From positions 1 to 37,905 of IMG/VR virus record IMGVR_UViG_3300005511_000880: a stretch of DNA of 37,905 nucleotides. One strand, given 5' to 3'. Positions 6,749 through 14,848 of the stretch are shown here, piece after piece. This stretch comes from a virus. The notes under the pieces are model-generated. The model was given only the letters and a program-made list of their open reading frames with translations, was not told where the DNA came from and made no database searches. Position 1 is the stretch's first letter; every line of letters begins with the position of its first letter. The translations under genes were made by a program, and so were the position numbers.

Positions 6749-8932
6749 ATGGTCGAAAACATTCACCGGGCTATGGCTCAGCAATTCGACGTGCTCGATT
6801 GCTATGACGCCACCAAGCTTTGGCTTGACGAGGTATGCAAAGCCTCAGACGCCAACCGCAACGAACTGGGGTTCCTCGCGAGGAGTGTGTTCGACCAATT
6901 TGCCCGTCGCGATGGCTTGTATGTGCTGGTCGCTCAAACACCGACTGGCCCGCAGTACGTAGGCCACCTTTTGTTTGATCGGCATTTCCCACGCGCGCAT
7001 GTACGGCAGATGTTTGTTTTGGAAGAGTATCGCCGGAGTGGTGCCGCGTCGCAGTTACTTGATCATCTCCGCCAGTCATTGGCGCGAAACTGCTTCATCT
7101 CAATTTATGCTCGAGTGGCTGAGGACCTAACAACCGCTAACGCCTTCTGGCAAAAGCAGTGCTTCTATGTGCAACGGTCAGAAAAAGGTGGCGCTTCTCG
7201 GAATCGCCAAATTTTGGTCCGTAGTCACGAACTGGACTCACCCCAGCTGTTTCCGACCAGCGGACTGAATGACCACAATCCCCTGGGTTTGTTGGAGCCG
7301 GCGGCGAACGAACTGCCGATGTACTTGTTGGACATGAACGTGCTCTTCGATGTACAGCCGCGTCGCCTTCGGCGCAATGATGTCATTGGGCTGTTCCAGG
7401 CCGAGCGCATGAATTTCTGTCGCTTGGCCATCAGTAATGAAGTTCGCGATGAGTTGCAACGCAACCTCCAAGCGAAACATACAGACCCGATGGAGGCCTA
7501 TGTTGAGACATTCCCTTGCCTCCCCGTAGACAAGCACGACGACTCCGACCCAGTTTATTTGGATCTGGTCACACTAGTTTTTGCACAGACAGTTGGCCAG
7601 CGCGCGCTTACTGCCAATGAGCTCTCCGACATACGCCATGTCATCACGGCGATACAACATGGCCTAGCCGGCCTCATCACCAACGACTCGGCTCTGCTAA
7701 CGGCAGGGCCCGAGATTGAGAAGAAATACGGGATTCAAGTCTTGTCTTCTGGCGCTTTCGAGCTCGAAGATTCAGCCGCGCACAGCGACGAGGCCTTTGA
7801 AACTATCGAGAAGGATACGTTGCGTTTATTGTCGGTATCCACGGAGGCAGAGACTTCCGTGAGAGCTCTGCTAAGTCAAAAAATACGCTTGTCCGGCTCG
7901 GCGATCGCCGCCAACTGGCTGCCGATAGAAACTCAAGGTCGCATTGCGTCACGATGCGCTGTTTGGAGCGGTTCGTCTTGCGTTGGGTATATCACTTGGC
8001 CTGCACTTCTTACGGCCGAGAGTATGGTGATCGTCCGTGCAGCGGTGGACGAATCACATGCCCAGGCGCTTGGAGCAGCGCGCATCCTGTTGCTGCATCT
8101 GGTCGACCGCTTACGTAGTAGTGGACCTCGCCAAGTCAAACTCGAACTACCCCCGCACCAGTCGTATCTCCGGGAAGTTGGTGCCGTACTTGGCTTTGTA
8201 GGGAAGCCGCAAGCGCACTATCTGATCAAATCGATTCTCGGTATGGTGCTGACACCTACATCGTGGAAGGAAGGCCAGCTAGCACTGGCGGCAAAAGGTG
8301 GACCTCGTCTTCCTTCCAATGCGCCTACCTACAGCGGACCTGATCAGCAGTTGGTAGTGCATACCCCCGATGGCAATCGAGTCCATGTTTCCCTCGACAG
8401 ACTCGAATCATTGTTGGCTCCGGCCCTGTTTTGCCTGCCTGGGCGGTCGGCAATCATTAGTCCTATCCGGCGGACGTATGCGGAACCGCTACTCGGCCAC
8501 TCGCCGCAAGGCTCGCTTCTTCAGACATCGGCTTCGCTATATACCGACCGCATTTATCTTAGCGATCCAAAATCACTAAAGCACTTCAAGCGCGGCACAC
8601 TCATGTTCTTCTATGAGTCTGGAAAGTACGGGGGGCGAAGCCAAGTTGTCGCTGTGGCGCGGATTCGTGAAGCCTATCTCAAGGCGTGCGACGCGTTCGC
8701 GATATCTGATCTCGAGCAGTCCGTACTCACCACTACCAGTCTCGCTGATATCGGCAAATCTGACATGAAAGCCATTGCTGTCTTCGACAACATTTTTCCT
8801 CTACCTAAACCGGTCGATTTAAAAGTTCTTAAGCGCATGGGATGTGGTCGTCCGAATGATTTGATCACCACTCACGCAATCTCCGACGAACAACTACAAA
8901 CCATTCTCACTGAGGCGTTCAGTCGTGAGTAA
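6749..8932 (+). CDS. GNAT-PIN-GNAT-like-PUA-like multidomain protein (candidate defence or toxin effector)
   Basis: 727-residue multidomain protein that starts five bases after a strong AGGAGG. Residues about 54-160 look like a GNAT acetyltransferase, with the acetyl-CoA loop around LEEYRRSGAASQLL (91-104). Residues about 192-340 form a PIN RNase-like domain with a complete acidic set: D195 (LLDMNVLFD), E231 (SNEVRDEL), D294 (LSDIRHVITA) and D313 (TNDSALL). Residues about 360-500 resemble a second, divergent GNAT. The C terminus (about 595-645, around RGTLMFFYESG) resembles a PUA-like ASCH/EVE fold. Known GNAT toxins acetylate charged tRNA, PIN toxins cut tRNA or rRNA, and PUA-like domains bind modified RNA, so an RNA-directed role is likely but inferred. 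It overlaps the next gene by 8 bp and probably shares the repressor transcript. Confidence 0.75.
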   Translation: MVENIHRAMAQQFDVLDCYDATKLWLDEVCKASDANRNELGFLARSVFDQFARRDGLYVLVAQTPTGPQYVGHLLFDRHFPRAHVRQMFVLEEYRRSGAASQLLDHLRQSLARNCFISIYARVAEDLTTANAFWQKQCFYVQRSEKGGASRNRQILVRSHELDSPQLFPTSGLNDHNPLGLLEPAANELPMYLLDMNVLFDVQPRRLRRNDVIGLFQAERMNFCRLAISNEVRDELQRNLQAKHTDPMEAYVETFPCLPVDKHDDSDPVYLDLVTLVFAQTVGQRALTANELSDIRHVITAIQHGLAGLITNDSALLTAGPEIEKKYGIQVLSSGAFELEDSAAHSDEAFETIEKDTLRLLSVSTEAETSVRALLSQKIRLSGSAIAANWLPIETQGRIASRCAVWSGSSCVGYITWPALLTAESMVIVRAAVDESHAQALGAARILLLHLVDRLRSSGPRQVKLELPPHQSYLREVGAVLGFVGKPQAHYLIKSILGMVLTPTSWKEGQLALAAKGGPRLPSNAPTYSGPDQQLVVHTPDGNRVHVSLDRLESLLAPALFCLPGRSAIISPIRRTYAEPLLGHSPQGSLLQTSASLYTDRIYLSDPKSLKHFKRGTLMFFYESGKYGGRSQVVAVARIREAYLKACDAFAISDLEQSVLTTTSLADIGKSDMKAIAVFDNIFPLPKPVDLKVLKRMGCGRPNDLITTHAISDEQLQTILTEAFSRE

Positions 8933-9359
8933 AAGCGGACACATTCTCATCTCCTTGGAGTCACGGCACGCGGAGAACATCTTTGCAGGTTCCAAGCGCG
9001 TTGAGTTGAGGCGACGAACGATGAACGTCTCGCCGGGCGACACACTTTGGATATATGTCAAGCTTCCGGTGGGATCGATTGTCGGACACGCCAAAATAGG
9101 CAAGGTGCATGCATCCTCGCCCACCGCCCTGTGGCGGCGGTATGGATCGGTGTCTGGACTGTCGAAGCAAGAATTCTTTGCATATTTTGGAGAGATAGAG
9201 CAGGGCGTTGCGCTGGTTCTCGAACATTCGACGCGCCTGCGGAGTTCGTTGTCACTTGATGTGTTGAGGCAACTGGATGAAGGATTCCAGCCGCCGCAGT
9301 TCTTCGCCCGATTGACGTCCGAACATCCGTTGCATGAAGCGGTGACATCCTCAGCATAG
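8925..9359 (+). CDS. ASCH-domain protein, partner of the GNAT-PIN protein
   Basis: 144-residue single-domain protein of the ASCH/PUA-like group. The N terminus shows the expected strand (ILISLESRHAENIFAG) followed by the signature GSKRVELRRR (GxKxxExR). The next strand segment (PGDTLWIYVKLPVGSIVGHAKIGKV) is also typical. ASCH domains bind RNA, and some act as ribonucleases. The GTG start lies inside the 3' end of the GNAT-PIN gene, with an 8-bp overlap in another frame, so the two are translationally coupled and probably form one system. Whether this protein is antitoxin, targeting subunit or second nuclease cannot be told from the sequence. Confidence 0.8.
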   Translation: MSKSGHILISLESRHAENIFAGSKRVELRRRTMNVSPGDTLWIYVKLPVGSIVGHAKIGKVHASSPTALWRRYGSVSGLSKQEFFAYFGEIEQGVALVLEHSTRLRSSLSLDVLRQLDEGFQPPQFFARLTSEHPLHEAVTSSA

Positions 9360-9408
9360 AAGGTCGATCAGCCCAGTAGTCAGCCACCAAGATGTAAGGG
9401 AGTTCCAG

Positions 9409-10050
9409 ATGACAGCGTCTTCCATGGATGAAAGTCGTGCCAGATATACGTCGGCAATGGGCGAAGAGCTCGGCTCCAATTTTTTTGAGCTCCAGAGGAA
9501 GCTCGTAGAACTTCACATGATTTGGCAGCAGTATCGGCAGTTGTTTGGCACCGATGAAGAGACCATTCACCTTCTCAACAGAATGGCGGGCCTGTTCTTC
9601 AAGATTGTCCAAGATGAACTATGGGACAGCGTACTACTTGGCATATCAAGGATGACGGACCCCGCAACCACAGGTCGAAATAAGAATCTGACGATTCGAT
9701 CATTGATCCCTTTGATTGAGGATGTTTCCTTGCGAGCGGAAATGGAGATTCTTTGCGATGAAGCGGTACTTGCTGCGGAATTTGCTAGGGAACATCGGAA
9801 TAAGCGTATCGCACACCAAGACCACGACTATGTTAGAAACCAAAGCTCTTCTCCTCTCAGCGGGATAAGTAGGTCTCTAGTTGAAGACATGCTTTTCAAG
9901 CTAAGAGCGGCTCTCAATCGCATGGAAAACGTTTATTGCGACAACACTGTCATGTATGAGGAGTTTATTGATAGCAGCGGCGCGCGAGTGTTGATTTACA
10001 GACTAAAGGAGCTGGAGAGATTGCGGGCTCAGACCGCTGCAGCCCATTAA
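9409..10050 (+). CDS. HEPN (AbiU2-type) protein, putative abortive-infection RNase
   Basis: 213-residue, mostly helical protein. It carries the HEPN catalytic signature R-x5-H as EHRNKRIAHQDHD (R130, H136), which strongly resembles the AbiU2-like HEPN group. HEPN proteins of this kind are often metal-independent RNases in abortive infection or toxin-antitoxin systems. The gene follows the ASCH gene after 49 bp, has its own AAGGGA ribosome site, and is visibly more AT-rich than the tail genes next to it, which fits recent acquisition. It converges with gene D, whose stop lies only 43 bp away. It may be a third component of the GNAT-PIN/ASCH unit or an independent single-gene system. Confidence 0.75.
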   Translation: MTASSMDESRARYTSAMGEELGSNFFELQRKLVELHMIWQQYRQLFGTDEETIHLLNRMAGLFFKIVQDELWDSVLLGISRMTDPATTGRNKNLTIRSLIPLIEDVSLRAEMEILCDEAVLAAEFAREHRNKRIAHQDHDYVRNQSSSPLSGISRSLVEDMLFKLRAALNRMENVYCDNTVMYEEFIDSSGARVLIYRLKELERLRAQTAAAH

Positions 10051-10092
10051 TTCAAGCGGCTATCAGTTGCGACCACTCTCTCTCGGCATGGT

Positions 10093-11094
10093 TCAATGGT
10101 TCGGGTTGAGCTCGAGCTCGATATGTGAAACCAACCCCTGCTCCGCTAGCACATGCTCGATCTTCACTACGGTCCACGCCGCACTGTCGATCTGCGGCTT
10201 GTACCCGCCGACGGTAGCTGTCATTTCGGGATAGATATCCGGTCGACCACGAGCGATCCACATCTCGAACGATGAAACGCCACGCTCCATCTTCTGGTGC
10301 TCACTTCGTACCGCACGCATGGCATTCGCCTTCGTTGCATACACGTGGCGCAACGTCTTCAAACCTTGGCCATCGTCCTTGCCCACAAGGACTGAAGGCG
10401 TTTCGCCCGTGGCGTTGCTGTCGTACATCGCGCGGACGCCACCATAGGTGCCGCGATCCGCTTCATGCCAGCGATGATCGTCTCCAGACAATCGTCGAAT
10501 GGTCACCGTTGGTAGGGACTTCCCGCTCGGCGTTTGCCCTTGCCCAATCGGCGAGAAAAGAAGCGCTCCCGCCTTGATGGTGGCAAGCGCGTCGTACTTT
10601 CGCCCAAGCCGCGTCAAGAAGTTCAAATCGCTCTCGTTGGCCTGGTCGATGTGATCGACGACAAGCGGCGCAAGCGTCGCATGGCAGCGCGGTACCAGAC
10701 CGTTACGGCCCGCCAATTGCTCGACGATGGCACCTACGGTCAGGCCGCTGTAGCTTTGCTCACGCAGCTGCCGGATGGCCGCTTTCATCTGCACGCTGCG
10801 ACCACGCAAGGAAAGCTGATCCGGCGATCCGGAGTGCTCCACTTCATCGACGGTGAACGTGCCCATGTCCGTCAGGCCGCCACCTTCCCACCCCAACCAG
10901 ACCCGCAGCTTCGCGCCACGTGGAGGGATCGCCAGCTTGCCATCGGCATCGTCCAGCCGCAGGTCCAGCTGATCGGCTGCGTCGCCGCGGCAACTGGTGA
11001 TGCGGAGATCCATCAGCCGAGGTTTCAAGCGGTCCGTCAGATCCGTACCATCCAATGTCACGCGCCAGATCGCCTTCGGTAATTCGTCGATCAT
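10093..11094 (-). CDS. D: Tail protein gpD (baseplate hub)
   Basis: Counterpart of P2 gpD, the central hub of the baseplate and tail tip in contractile tails, similar to Mu gp44 and T4 gp27. The 333 residues begin MIDELPKAIWRVTLDGTDLTDRLKPRLMDL and contain the family segment DQLDLRLDDADGKLAIPPRGAKLRVWLGW. The start overlaps the gpU stop as ATGA. It is the last gene of the long leftward tail operon. In P2 it is followed by ogr, but here it meets the converging HEPN gene. The length is slightly below that of P2 gpD. Confidence 0.93.
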   Translation of the reverse strand: MIDELPKAIWRVTLDGTDLTDRLKPRLMDLRITSCRGDAADQLDLRLDDADGKLAIPPRGAKLRVWLGWEGGGLTDMGTFTVDEVEHSGSPDQLSLRGRSVQMKAAIRQLREQSYSGLTVGAIVEQLAGRNGLVPRCHATLAPLVVDHIDQANESDLNFLTRLGRKYDALATIKAGALLFSPIGQGQTPSGKSLPTVTIRRLSGDDHRWHEADRGTYGGVRAMYDSNATGETPSVLVGKDDGQGLKTLRHVYATKANAMRAVRSEHQKMERGVSSFEMWIARGRPDIYPEMTATVGGYKPQIDSAAWTVVKIEHVLAEQGLVSHIELELNPNH

Positions 11095-11543
11095 GCATAA
11101 CCCTGCATACGATTACCGTCATCGTCGGTGCTTACCGGATCACCTGGTGGCGCACTGGAGACCTGGGCATCTTCAGCGCGCTTAAGCTGGATGGAGAATT
11201 CCGTCCGACGGGCCACGCCTTCGGTGGTGAAGGCGGATCCGTTCTCTTCTAAATGAGCGATCACCCAGGCACCCATCACGCGTCCGGCCCCGTCCACCAT
11301 GGCGTAGGCGTCGCAGCGGTCGCCCATGGCGCGCAGCAGCGCCAGGCTGGACAGCTTGCCGGCCACCTCGGGCACCAAGACGCCGGAGAGCGTGATCTCG
11401 TCGTCCCCGGGCCCCACCGGCTGCAACGTGGGACGCGCGCCGACACGACTATTGGCGCTATGGCGCCAGGCCGTCGAGCGACGCAGCTCGCTGTAGGCAA
11501 GATCCGACAGCTGAAACACAAATTGACCCAAAGCCATAAGCAT
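11091..11543 (-). CDS. U: Tail protein gpU (tail terminator/tip assembly)
   Basis: 150-residue gpU, needed for tail completion in P2. It contains the typical opening MALGQFVFQL and the later segment RPTLQPVGPGDDEITLSGVLVPE, shared by gpU proteins. A good AAGGAAT ribosome site supports the ATG at 11543, and an in-frame ATG two codons later is possible. It lies nine bases after the tape measure stop and is coupled to gpD by ATGA. Confidence 0.92.
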   Translation of the reverse strand: MLMALGQFVFQLSDLAYSELRRSTAWRHSANSRVGARPTLQPVGPGDDEITLSGVLVPEVAGKLSSLALLRAMGDRCDAYAMVDGAGRVMGAWVIAHLEENGSAFTTEGVARRTEFSIQLKRAEDAQVSSAPPGDPVSTDDDGNRMQGYA

Positions 11544-11552
11544 GGTGATTCC

Positions 11553-14339
11553 TTACTCCTGATCCGATAGCAGCGATCGCCGCGCCGCGGCCTTGGCGCG
11601 CTCGCGCCGATCCAGTTCGGCGGATACCTCGCGCGCCACCGATCGCGCATCGCTGCCCGGGGCGGCGTACACCTTCACGTCGTAGCTGTTTTGGGTGCTC
11701 GATGCTGCGCCACCGGCTCGAAGGGGCTGGCTGTCGATCGCGAATCGCGGCGGCGGCACGGCGCCGTCATTCCAATCCCAATTGCGCTTTGCCGCCGGAC
11801 CCTCGTCGCTACTGACGCCCAGGCTGTTCTTGAGCCCTTGCCACTTGGCGACGATCCAGTCGATCTTCTCGCCGATCCACTGAAATGCGACGACAAAGGG
11901 CTGCTTGATCGCCTCGCCGACACCGGCCATGAACCCCACCACCTCGCTCCACTTCGTCCGCAACCACTCGACCGCCTGGCCGCCATGGATGACGATCCAG
12001 CCGATGCCCTCACCGATGGCGGCACCCAGCCACGTGAAGGCTTGGACGACCCAGGACACGCCGGTCACCACGCCGGCGAGGACGTAGCCGATGGCCTGGC
12101 CAAAGCTCACGCCATTCGCCTGTGCTGCGGCCAATTGCTCGGAGGTGGTATGCATTGGCTCGAACAGCGCCATGAACCAGCGCCACGCCGCACCGAGCCC
12201 GTTGGCAAGCCACGCCAGCGCCGGCTGCAGCGGTGCCAGGGCCTGGCCAAGCTCGGCGAACGCCGGACCCACCACATCGGCGATGCCCTGACCTAACCCC
12301 ACGAAGAACGCCTTGATGGGCTCCCAGTACTTCCAAACGATCATCGCGGCGACGGTCAAGGCGGCGACCAGGGCGAGTACCGGAAGACTGACGCCGGTGA
12401 TCGCCAGCGTGGCTGCGCGGGCACCGCCGGCCAGGGCCGGAAATACTCCGCGCGCTAAGGCACCTAGGCGCACGAACAAGCCGCCCCCCGACGCCCCGCC
12501 GCGAGCCAATAGCCCCAGTCCGCCGCGGCCGATCGCAAAACGCAGCAGCGCGAACTGCCCGACCAGGCCACCCAGCGCGATCATGAGGCCGCCGACCGCG
12601 ACCATCAGCAGTCCGGCACTGCCGGCGACCAAGGTCAGCCCCTTCGCGAGCACCGGATGGCGCGCGGCGAAACCCGACAACGACCGCAACATGCCCACCA
12701 GGTTCTCAAGCGCACCGACGTAGAGCGGCAACAACTGTGTACCGAGCTCCCGATACAAATCCGCCTTGCGCGCCTGCAGCGTGGCCTCTTGCCCCGCGGC
12801 GGTCCGACCGGCCTCGTTGTACAGCGCATCGACTCCGAACGCCTTTGGCGCCGCCGCCAGGTGCTTGGCGATGTTAGCGCGCTCGAGGTACATGGACGCG
12901 AACAGATCGCCGCCCTTGCGGCCCGAGAACAGTGCATTGATCTTGCTGACGACCTGTTTGTCGTCGAGTTTCCCGTCCGAATTGATGGCGGGAATCACCT
13001 TGTCCATCAAGTACTGGAACGGGTTGCTCTCGTAGAGCTCGATGTCCTTCAGCGCGCCAGGGAGGAGCTTGGTGATGTGACCGGTCTTGCCGTACTTCAC
13101 CGCCTCGGGGTTGATCAAGCCCAGTTTCGACAGCTCCTCGGCCGACTGCTGCGTGGTGCGCCCCGCGGCCCAGTTCTGGTAGGCGGTGGCCAGGCCCGTG
13201 CCGGTGCGGAAGCCGCCCATCTCCTGCATGGTGTGCAGCAGACCGAAGAAGAACGACTGATCGTCCAGCTGTTTGGCCGCCACGCCGCCGGTCTTGATCA
13301 TCTGCAGCATGTCTTCGGAGGTGATCATACCGCCGGACGCCACGTACGCCTGGGTCGCGAAGTTGATGACCCGTTTCAACGATTCGGGGCTCTTTGCGGC
13401 GCCACGCAGCTCGGCGGTTTTGAGCAAATCCGCGAACATGGTTTCCGCCTGGGCGCCATGGCCGTCGCCGTGGCCGCCCTGGGCCATGACCGTCTCGATC
13501 CCGAATTTCATCTTGGCCAGAAACGGCGTCACTTCCTCCGCTTCGTGCATGTCGCGCAGGACGGTATAGGCTTCTTTGAGCATGCGCAGGTTGTCCGTCG
13601 CGCTACTGCCCATGATGTCCATGCCCTTCGCGAACTGGATCGCATCGGCCACCGCGGCGTCGCCGATACCCTGCGAGCGCAGCTGCGCTTCCTGCGCCTG
13701 AAAGGCTTTCGCGGCGGCGATCGACGGATGAATGCCATCCAGCAGATGCCGGCCGGTTTGCATGGCACCGTACCCGGTGATCGATAGGTTCGCGGCCAGC
13801 GCCTGGCCGCGGCCCAGGCGCGTGCGCAGCGTGTCGAGCCGCTGCGCGTGGGCGGCCTGGGCGCGCAGCTGGTCGGTCTGCTGTTTCAGGCTCGCATTGG
13901 CCGATTGGGTCTCCCCGCGCAGGCGACGTTCCTCGGCGCTGAGGTTGCGTGTACTGACGCCGGCGGCACCGAGCTGGTTGCGCAGCTGCTGCAGCTTCTG
14001 CGCCTGAGCGGTCTCTTGCACTTTGAGCGCTTCGGCCTGCTTGGTCAGCTCGTCGAAACGCCGGGTAATCGCCTCGGTCGGCACGCCGCAGGCCCGCATG
14101 TCCTTGACGGTCTGCTGGATCTGCGCGTTGACCGCCTTTAGGCGCTGCGAGGTCGCCAGCGAGCCTTGCTTGAGCGTGCGAAATTCGCCGACCTGCTTTT
14201 GCACTTGGTCGAGCTGACGCAGCGCGTCGCGTGTTTGGCGCAGCGCATCGCCCGTCGCCTTCGAAGCGCCCTGCAGCCGCTTGAGCGGCGCACTGGCCTT
14301 GTCCAGCATCTGCAGGAGAACTTGCAGTTTCAGATCCAC
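11553..14339 (-). CDS. T: Tail tape measure protein gpT
   Basis: 928-residue tape measure protein that sets tail length. The start is GTG at 14339. The N-terminal 200 residues are coiled coil (KLQVLLQMLDKASAPLKRLQG, then repeated LRQ/QL patterns). A TP901-type tape-measure core follows around 200-540, with hydrophobic, probably membrane-inserting segments near 560-600 (GLTLVAGSAGLLMVAVGGLMIALGG) and 650-675 (LALVAALTVAAMIVWKYW). The C terminus is basic. It is somewhat longer than P2 gpT (about 815), which predicts a longer tail. It begins four bases after the E' stop. Confidence 0.94.
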   Translation of the reverse strand: MDLKLQVLLQMLDKASAPLKRLQGASKATGDALRQTRDALRQLDQVQKQVGEFRTLKQGSLATSQRLKAVNAQIQQTVKDMRACGVPTEAITRRFDELTKQAEALKVQETAQAQKLQQLRNQLGAAGVSTRNLSAEERRLRGETQSANASLKQQTDQLRAQAAHAQRLDTLRTRLGRGQALAANLSITGYGAMQTGRHLLDGIHPSIAAAKAFQAQEAQLRSQGIGDAAVADAIQFAKGMDIMGSSATDNLRMLKEAYTVLRDMHEAEEVTPFLAKMKFGIETVMAQGGHGDGHGAQAETMFADLLKTAELRGAAKSPESLKRVINFATQAYVASGGMITSEDMLQMIKTGGVAAKQLDDQSFFFGLLHTMQEMGGFRTGTGLATAYQNWAAGRTTQQSAEELSKLGLINPEAVKYGKTGHITKLLPGALKDIELYESNPFQYLMDKVIPAINSDGKLDDKQVVSKINALFSGRKGGDLFASMYLERANIAKHLAAAPKAFGVDALYNEAGRTAAGQEATLQARKADLYRELGTQLLPLYVGALENLVGMLRSLSGFAARHPVLAKGLTLVAGSAGLLMVAVGGLMIALGGLVGQFALLRFAIGRGGLGLLARGGASGGGLFVRLGALARGVFPALAGGARAATLAITGVSLPVLALVAALTVAAMIVWKYWEPIKAFFVGLGQGIADVVGPAFAELGQALAPLQPALAWLANGLGAAWRWFMALFEPMHTTSEQLAAAQANGVSFGQAIGYVLAGVVTGVSWVVQAFTWLGAAIGEGIGWIVIHGGQAVEWLRTKWSEVVGFMAGVGEAIKQPFVVAFQWIGEKIDWIVAKWQGLKNSLGVSSDEGPAAKRNWDWNDGAVPPPRFAIDSQPLRAGGAASSTQNSYDVKVYAAPGSDARSVAREVSAELDRRERAKAAARRSLLSDQE

Positions 14340-14342
14340 CGG

Positions 14343-14456
14343 CTACTCCGCTCCGCTACGAAGGCGCGCTCGCTCGCGCCACTCGATCAATTCGTCCAGG
14401 TCCAGCTCGGCCGTCGCGGTGGGCGGCCAATGGAACACCACCGCGATATCGGCCAT
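14343..14456 (-). CDS. Tail protein gpE' (frameshift extension of gpE)
   Basis: This segment is the -1-frame extension of gpE. From an internal ATG it reads MADIAVVFHWPP...LDELIEWRERARLRSGAE, the hallmark of the GpE family (DIAV-FHWPP and EL-WRE-A). In P2 it is made only as part of an E+E' fusion by -1 frameshifting on a T TTT TTG heptamer, and the same heptamer is present here at 14501-14507. The -1 frame is open from the heptamer to the TAG at 14343-14345, so the fusion would run from 14782 to 14343. Such E/E' or G/GT pairs act as tail-assembly chaperones that bind the tape measure. Confidence 0.88.
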   Translation of the reverse strand: MADIAVVFHWPPTATAELDLDELIEWRERARLRSGAE

Positions 14457-14464
14457 GTAGTCCT

Positions 14465-14782
14465 CTACGCGGAGAGGGAGGCTTTCACTTCCGACGGCAG
14501 CAAAAAACCCACAATCTCGCTACCGAGGCTCAGCAGATCCGGCAGCTCCAGGTTCTGCACGTCGTGGGTGGTCAAGGTGGGCTCGGTGATGCGCGGCAGT
14601 ACCTTCACCAAGGCGCCGACATTGAGCTGGACCAGCTCCGATAGATTCACGCCGAACAGCTCGCCGGACTTGGGGCGGCGCAGCACCAGCGTATGGATTG
14701 TCTGCTCGCCGCGGACGATGGGCGTGTCCAGCTGGACGCTGACCGTGCTGAGTTGAGTCGTCGGGATGGTGGACTTCTTCAT
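14465..14782 (-). CDS. E: Tail assembly protein gpE
   Basis: Counterpart of P2 gpE, the zero-frame tail-assembly chaperone. The 105-residue product starts at the ATG at 14782 (MKKSTIPTTQLSTVSVQL), which is preferred over an upstream ATG that would add ten unrelated residues. The segment RRPKSGELFGVNLSEL and the closing LGSEIVGFLLPSE match the family. Near its 3' end the codons GGT TTT TTG form a shift site that yields the longer E+E' product. It is separated from FII by a 66-bp gap that contains a strong hairpin. Confidence 0.9.
   Translation of the reverse strand: MKKSTIPTTQLSTVSVQLDTPIVRGEQTIHTLVLRRPKSGELFGVNLSELVQLNVGALVKVLPRITEPTLTTHDVQNLELPDLLSLGSEIVGFLLPSEVKASLSA
14501..14507 (-). promoter_or_regulatory. 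Programmed -1 frameshift heptamer T TTT TTG
   Basis: On the minus strand the gpE codons read GGT TTT TTG, so the heptamer is in the correct X XXY YYZ phase for simultaneous slippage. It is the heptamer described for P2 E/E'. Directly after it the -1 frame is open into gpE'. The position, about 10 codons before the gpE stop, is also as in P2. Confidence 0.85.
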
Positions 14783-14809
14783 GAGGACTTTCCTATGCGC
14801 AAAGGTGCA

Positions 14810-14834
14810 CATCGCCGGTGCGAGACCGGCGATG
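14810..14834 (-). other. 10-bp hairpin between FII and E
   Basis: CATCGCCGGT (14810-14819) and ACCGGCGATG (14825-14834) form a perfect stem with a 5-base loop in the short gap between the tail tube gene and gpE. No T tract follows on the minus strand. It could act as a partial terminator or RNA-processing barrier, giving more tube and sheath mRNA than downstream tape measure mRNA. That function is inferred from the stoichiometry these proteins need. Confidence 0.5.
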
Positions 14835-14848
14835 CGTGACGAGGGGAT

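Noticed and set aside
12737-12758. GTGTA-N12-TACAA dyad resembling the late-promoter element
   Set aside because: It lies inside the tape measure coding region with no gene start downstream and lacks the AGTG(G/C)AC core shared by the three upstream elements. It is probably chance.
12657-13787. Plus-strand open frame of 376 codons
   Set aside because: Shadow of the tape measure gene. The minus-strand product is collinear with gpT.
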